Shown: positions 60,408 through 64,000 of the stretch, piece after piece
How the letters are laid out: each line of letters begins with the position of its first letter
Numbering within the stretch: the first letter of the stretch is position 1
Source: UBA3937 sp050951585
Lineage (GTDB): Bacteria; Bacillota; Peptococcia; DRI-13; DTU073
Assembly (NCBI GenBank): GCA_050951585.1
Contig: JBMNJI010000010.1
Coordinates: 12,361 to 76,360 of the forward strand
DNA length: 64,000 bases
Reading direction: 5' to 3'
Translations under genes and position numbers: made by a program
The notes under the pieces: model-generated
What the model saw: the letters and a program-made list of their open reading frames with translations, nothing else
Databases searched by the model: none
What the model was told of the DNA's origin: nothing

Positions 60408-61400
60408 TTATTTATTCGGTTGCTGACCCTCTTGACCGGGACCTTTCGCAATGGCTTCTCTCATACTGGTATCCGCAAAAATATTTTGCAGTTGGTAATA
60501 ATCCATCACCCCCAGTTTGCCTTCCCGCAAGGCTTGCGCCATGGCTTGCGGAACTTCGGCCTCGGCCTCTACAACCTTCGCTCTCATCTCCTGGGTAGCC
60601 GCCTTCATTTCTTGTTCACGCGCCACCGCCAAAGCACGGCGTTCCTCGGCTTTGGCCTGAGCAATACGCTTATCCGCTTCAGCCTGATCAGTCTGCAACT
60701 GCGCCCCAATGTTCCGTCCTACATCCACGTCTGCAATATCAATGGACAAAATCTCAAAAGCCGTTCCCGCATCAAGTCCTTTATTTAAGACAGTACGAGA
60801 GATTAAATCCGGGTTCTCCAGAACCGCTTTATGGGTTTCAGAACTACCAACTGTTGTTACAATACCTTCGCCAACACGGGCAATAACTGTTTCTTCGCCG
60901 GCGCCCCCAACCAGGCGGTCGATATTCGCTCTTACCGTAACTCTAGCCTTCGCCCGCACTTCAATCCCATTTTTGGCCATCGCCGAAACAACCGGAGTTT
61001 CAATAACCCGGGGATTGACACTCATCTGCACAGCTTCCAGCACATTACGACCTGCTAAATCAATCGCCGCTGCCCGTTCAAAAGGTAAAGGAATATTTGC
61101 TCTTGCCGCAGCGATTAAGGCATTTACTACCCGATCAACATTACCGCCAGCCAGATAGTGTGCCTCTAACTGATTGGTGCTGACATCAATACCCGCTTTA
61201 TCTGCCTTAATCAAGCTGTTGACGATTAAGGAAGGAGGTACCCTCCTAAACCGCATCCCCACCAGCGTAAAAATACCGATACGCACGCCGGCAGCCAAAG
61301 CTGAAATCCACAAGCCAATTGGTACAAAACTGAATAAAATTGCCAGGAAAACCAGAATAATAGCAACCATGATCACCAGAGAAATCAATGCTGGATCCAC
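60408..61400 (-). CDS. floA: Flotillin-like protein FloA
   Basis: A 330-residue YqfA/FloA protein, a membrane-microdomain scaffold. An N-terminal hydrophobic region (ALISLVIMVAIILVFLAILFSFV) is followed by the SPFH-like domain (MRFRRVPPSLIVNSLIKADKAGI) and a C-terminal Ala/Glu-rich coiled region (EADKRIAQAKAEERRALAVA). GTG start at 61398-61400 after AGGGAGGG. It is downstream of the NfeD gene, the usual pairing. Confidence 0.95.
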   Translation of the reverse strand: MDPALISLVIMVAIILVFLAILFSFVPIGLWISALAAGVRIGIFTLVGMRFRRVPPSLIVNSLIKADKAGIDVSTNQLEAHYLAGGNVDRVVNALIAAARANIPLPFERAAAIDLAGRNVLEAVQMSVNPRVIETPVVSAMAKNGIEVRAKARVTVRANIDRLVGGAGEETVIARVGEGIVTTVGSSETHKAVLENPDLISRTVLNKGLDAGTAFEILSIDIADVDVGRNIGAQLQTDQAEADKRIAQAKAEERRALAVAREQEMKAATQEMRAKVVEAEAEVPQAMAQALREGKLGVMDYYQLQNIFADTSMREAIAKGPGQEGQQPNK

Positions 61401-61549
61401 AAAAAACCCTCCCTTTTTTCTTTAAACTTTTTTATCTTCTTATTGTGCTTAACTCATCCTTTGCTCCAATTATCCTTTACTTAACTTATCGTTTTACATT
61501 GCTCGTACTCTGCTCAACTCATACTCTACTTTATGCCCTCTCAGTTCAC

Positions 61550-62878
61550 TTATTCCGTTTTCGTCTCGTTCACTTCCCGTACAACCAGGCTTACTCCTTC
61601 GGCACGGATTACCTCAACTTGTTTTCCCTTTTGTATAAATCCGCCATCTGTGACCACATCTAGCTTCGTTCCATCTTCCAACAAAACTGCCCCCGCCGGT
61701 CTGAGAATAGTCAATGCTTCACCACGCCTGCCGATATAGATACTAATGTCCTCTTTCTGCGATATATAACCGGCCTCAGTTTTATATTTTGTCCCTAAAA
61801 TTAATTTATCCCAGAACTTTCTTCGCGTCAGAACCTTAAAACTAAGCATGACCAGGATAATCGTTCCGACAAGTGCCAGCACTAACGAAATTAGCCCCGC
61901 TTCCCAACTCGGGGCGGCAATAATAATACTCGCGGCAATACTAATAATCCCGCTTATACCGGGTACACCAAAGCCGGGAACAAATACTTCCACCGCGAGG
62001 AGAATTATCCCGAGCAAAAAGAGCAAGATACTCCCCCATCCACTGAAACCGGCCATGATATGACCGCCAAAATAGAGGGCCAAAGATGCGATACCCACTA
62101 AACCGGCAACCCCAAATCCGACCGTAAATAGTTCAATCACAATTCCTGCAATCCCCACCATTAAAAAAATCGAAGCATAATAAGGATTAGTGACAAAACG
62201 GGTGAAATTCTCCGCTAAGGTGGGCTTCCCTTCAATCACTTCAGCTTGGTCCAGTTCCAGGATACGCAGTAATTCGGCCCGGTCCTTCACAATATAATCC
62301 GCAAAACCATGTTCCAGCGCTTGCTGATTAGTGAATGTGAGCAGCTTCCCTTTTTCCACAATGCCGGGTATTTCGATATCCCGATCGGCCATGGCCTTCG
62401 CGATGGTTCCGTCACGCCCGTTCTTTTCGGCAATAGTCGCCATTTGTGCGGCCCAGGCCGAGAGGTACTTTTCATCCACCTCGGACCCGTCACTCATCCG
62501 CGGTTCCGCATCACCAATCGTTGAACCCGGAACCATGGCTATTTGGGGACATGCCAGCGTGATATAGGCTCCTGCCGAGATGGCTCCTCCGTCAACTAAG
62601 GCTGTAACCGGAATATCAGTATCGCCGATCGCTTTGGTAATACTCTCGGCCGCATCAATACGTCCGCCGGGGGTATCCACCTCAAGCAGAATTAAGTCAA
62701 CCTCCTGCTTTTCCGCTTCATTAATACTTCTTTCCACGAAACTAGCTAAGCCCGGCTCGATCGTCTCGTGAACCGGTATAACATAAACCTTAGCAGAAGG
62801 AGCGGCAAGGAGACTAGGAGTTAAAAAACAAAAAATCAGACAAGTAATAAGTCCAATAACAACATATCCCTTTTTCAT
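61550..62878 (-). CDS. NfeD-family membrane serine protease (YqeZ-like)
   Basis: A 442-residue protein: signal peptide (VVIGLITCLIFCFLTPSLLAAP), then a ClpP/crotonase-type protease domain (PVHETIEPGLASFVERSI; LLEVDTPGGRIDAAESIT; the nucleophile Ser in DGGAISAGAYIT), then four or five membrane helices (about 240-360) and a C-terminal NfeD OB-fold (YISQKEDISIYIGRRGEALT). NfeD proteases are partners of flotillin/stomatin proteins; here it is followed by floA. Confidence 0.93.
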   Translation of the reverse strand: MKKGYVVIGLITCLIFCFLTPSLLAAPSAKVYVIPVHETIEPGLASFVERSINEAEKQEVDLILLEVDTPGGRIDAAESITKAIGDTDIPVTALVDGGAISAGAYITLACPQIAMVPGSTIGDAEPRMSDGSEVDEKYLSAWAAQMATIAEKNGRDGTIAKAMADRDIEIPGIVEKGKLLTFTNQQALEHGFADYIVKDRAELLRILELDQAEVIEGKPTLAENFTRFVTNPYYASIFLMVGIAGIVIELFTVGFGVAGLVGIASLALYFGGHIMAGFSGWGSILLFLLGIILLAVEVFVPGFGVPGISGIISIAASIIIAAPSWEAGLISLVLALVGTIILVMLSFKVLTRRKFWDKLILGTKYKTEAGYISQKEDISIYIGRRGEALTILRPAGAVLLEDGTKLDVVTDGGFIQKGKQVEVIRAEGVSLVVREVNETKTE

Positions 62879-63056
62879 ATTTCACCCCAAATAAGAAATT
62901 TTATAACTATTGTTAAGTTTAGCATAATCTCCGGTCAAATACTATCTTAAATTTAACCGCAAACCAGGCACAGCATACACGGCACCGGTTAGCCGCTTTT
63001 AAGGCAGAAATCCTAAAGCCCGCACAATATGGGACTATTTATAAAAATCTTGTGTA

Positions 63057-63085
63057 TTGCCAACTTGAAAAATATTTTATATAAT
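63057..63085 (+). promoter_or_regulatory. Promoter of the lytic transglycosylase gene
   Basis: TTGCCA (63057-63062), 17-bp spacer, TATAAT (63080-63085). Initiation would be about 60 bases before the GTG. The earlier part of the 270-bp space between nfeD and this gene shows nothing else. Confidence 0.7.
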
Positions 63086-63150
63086 GGTAAAAGTTTGGCG
63101 CATAATTTTGTGCCACAATTTTCCATTTATTTTTAGTAAGGAGGCTTTTT

Positions 63151-63780
63151 GTGTTAAGTAGTAAAACGGAAATACCCTGGATTTTCTTTCTTTGTACAGT
63201 ACTTGTATTTGCGGCAATATTCAGTTATTGCGAGCTGTATCAGGGACTGTGCCAAGAAAAGAATAGCTTAAACGAACAATTAATAAAAATCCGAGAAGAG
63301 GTGCAGCAATTAGAAGAAGAGTTACTTAAGATAAAAAGATATGCGGAAATGTATGGGACAACCCCGGAAGTGATCGCCATTACGCTTCGGGAAAGTGAGA
63401 AATACGGAATCACCCCCACAATTATGTTGGAATTAATTAAGACTGAAAGTGACTTTAATCCGACAGCGGTAAGTATAGCGGATGCCAGAGGATTGTGCCA
63501 GATCAGACCAATGACGGCAAAAGAACTCTGCCGCGAACTGGGTGTTGAGTACCAGCAAAAAAAACTATTTGAGACGGAATTCAATATTAGTTTAGGTGCA
63601 TATTATTTAGCAAAATTATTAAAAAGCTACAACGGTGACTATCACCGCGCCTTAACTGCTTACAACCGGGGCCCGATGGGGCTGGAAAACTATATGCAAA
63701 GCAGAGGAACTGCTGTAAGCAGATACTCTCAAAGAATCAGTAGCAGAGGTTTTCAACTGGCTCCGCAAAGCAATCAGTAA
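63151..63780 (+). CDS. Lytic transglycosylase (SLT-type)
   Basis: A 209-residue murein lytic transglycosylase. After a membrane anchor (IPWIFFLCTVLVFAAIFSYC, about residues 8-27) comes a coiled-coil stretch (about 32-65: LNEQLIKIREEVQQLEEELL). The SLT domain spans about 80-200 with catalytic Glu in ELIKTESDFNP and the GLCQIRP and ALTAYNRGP motifs. GTG start after AAGGAGG. It is a lone plus-strand gene with its own promoter; the anchor and coil suggest a role in cell division or a secretion apparatus, but this is not shown. Confidence 0.9.
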   Translation: MLSSKTEIPWIFFLCTVLVFAAIFSYCELYQGLCQEKNSLNEQLIKIREEVQQLEEELLKIKRYAEMYGTTPEVIAITLRESEKYGITPTIMLELIKTESDFNPTAVSIADARGLCQIRPMTAKELCRELGVEYQQKKLFETEFNISLGAYYLAKLLKSYNGDYHRALTAYNRGPMGLENYMQSRGTAVSRYSQRISSRGFQLAPQSNQ

Positions 63781-63789
63781 ATCTTAGAC

Positions 63790-63830
63790 AAAGGCTTCCC
63801 CCAAGCTCACTGAGCGCGGCAGAAGCCTTT
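63790..63830 (+). terminator. Probable terminator of the transglycosylase gene
   Basis: AAAGGCTTC (63790-63798) pairs with GAAGCCTTT (63822-63830) around a 23-base loop; the following GTTGT is a poor T-tract, so strength is uncertain. Confidence 0.5.
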
Positions 63831-63837
63831 GTTGTAC

Positions 63838-63907
63838 TTATGCACAAGCGGCGGTCCCCGAACCTGTAGGTCGCAATGGAGTTCTTCCATTTTATGCAGG
63901 TTTTTTT
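63838..63907 (+). repeat. Palindromic REP-like element or structured RNA end
   Basis: An imperfect hairpin (AACCTG...AATGGA with TCCATT...CAGGTT, about 63861-63902) is followed by TTTTTTT. The preceding GCGGCGGTCCCCGAACCTGT resembles short intergenic repeats that I recall from other Clostridia, but this was not compared. No gene reads through it. Confidence 0.35.
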
Positions 63908-63952
63908 AAGTTCCGGAATGCTTGGTTTTCATTGTACCAAAAACATTCAAAA

Positions 63953-63988
63953 ATTACATCCGGACATATTTGGATGAACGGATGTAAT
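63953..63988. terminator. Bidirectional hairpin near the right edge
   Basis: ATTACATCCG (63953-63962) pairs perfectly with CGGATGTAAT (63979-63988), with TTTTT after the right arm and AAAA before the left. It may end a gene that lies beyond the window. Confidence 0.55.
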
Positions 63989-64000
63989 TTTTGCGACTTA

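Noticed and set aside
60042..60788. Plus-strand open frame of 248 codons opposite floA and its neighbour
   Set aside because: It is antisense to two well-supported genes, its sequence is low in domain-like features, and no ribosome site precedes it.
63838..63907. Signal recognition particle RNA
   Set aside because: A GCGGTCCCC...GCAAT resemblance to the SRP Alu region was considered, but the T-tract follows too soon and the rest of the structure is missing.
1..64000. CRISPR arrays, tRNA, rRNA, intact insertion sequences, prophage
   Set aside because: No regularly spaced repeats, no tRNA-like cloverleaf with CCA-end context, no rRNA sequence and no transposase, integrase or phage structural gene was found on either strand.

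Overview
The window looks like a chromosomal segment of an endospore-forming, low-to-mid GC Gram-positive bacterium of the Clostridia (Peptococcaceae-like). The evidence is the sporulation genes (spoIIGA, sigE, sigG, a YlmC/YmxH protein, yqfC, yqfD), a glycyl-tRNA synthetase of the alpha/beta type behind a T-box leader, pyruvate phosphate dikinase beside a CcpN-like regulator, and the conserved phoH-pgpH-ybeY-cdd-era-recO order. Almost every gene is on the minus strand; clear plus-strand genes are the cupin gene (11.3 kb), the stress-protein gene (29.5 kb) and the lytic transglycosylase gene (63.2 kb).

Layout, read in minus-strand direction from the right end: nfeD - floA - a repeat-containing membrane protein; an inverted-repeat element; yqfC - yqfD - phoH - pgpH - ybeY - CNNM/CorC protein - DUF3048 protein - cdd - era (cell-envelope, c-di-AMP, RNA maturation and nucleoside salvage); a BMP-type nucleoside ABC importer (four genes); a decayed fibronectin-type gene and its intact relative; mgtE; deoC; yqzL - recO - DUF4342; T-box - glyQ - glyS; ccpN-like - ppdK; a toxin-antitoxin remnant joined to the ppdK 3' end; a zone of decayed surface/lipoprotein genes; a divergently read universal-stress-type gene; a complete seven-gene Mrp cation/proton antiporter operon (mrpA to mrpG); a membrane LuxR-type regulator; a three-gene cluster of unknown function (PH-like membrane protein, zinc-ribbon membrane protein, 1017-residue lipoprotein); a VanR/VanS-like deletion fusion with a D,D-carboxypeptidase; an AraC regulator; a frameshifted lipoprotein gene; azlCD; cupin; an ECF-S/DUF1893 fusion; an aldo/keto reductase; an ABC exporter with membrane-fusion protein; and finally spoIIGA - sigE - (small ORF, GNAT, secreted HExxH protein) - sigG - ylmC - nrdR.

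Regulatory signals that can be read directly include tandem NrdR boxes before nrdR, a SigF/SigG-type promoter before sigG, a SpoIIG-like long-spacer promoter before spoIIGA, a glycine T-box with its terminator, several good sigma-A promoters, three tandem 18-bp repeats before the VanR/S-like fusion, and more than a dozen intrinsic terminators. No rRNA, tRNA, CRISPR array or intact insertion sequence was seen. The most unusual items are the VanR-VanS in-frame fusion, the uncharacterised lipoprotein cluster, the ppdK/antitoxin junction, the ECF-S/DUF1893 fusion and the secreted HExxHxxQ protein lodged between sigE and sigG.
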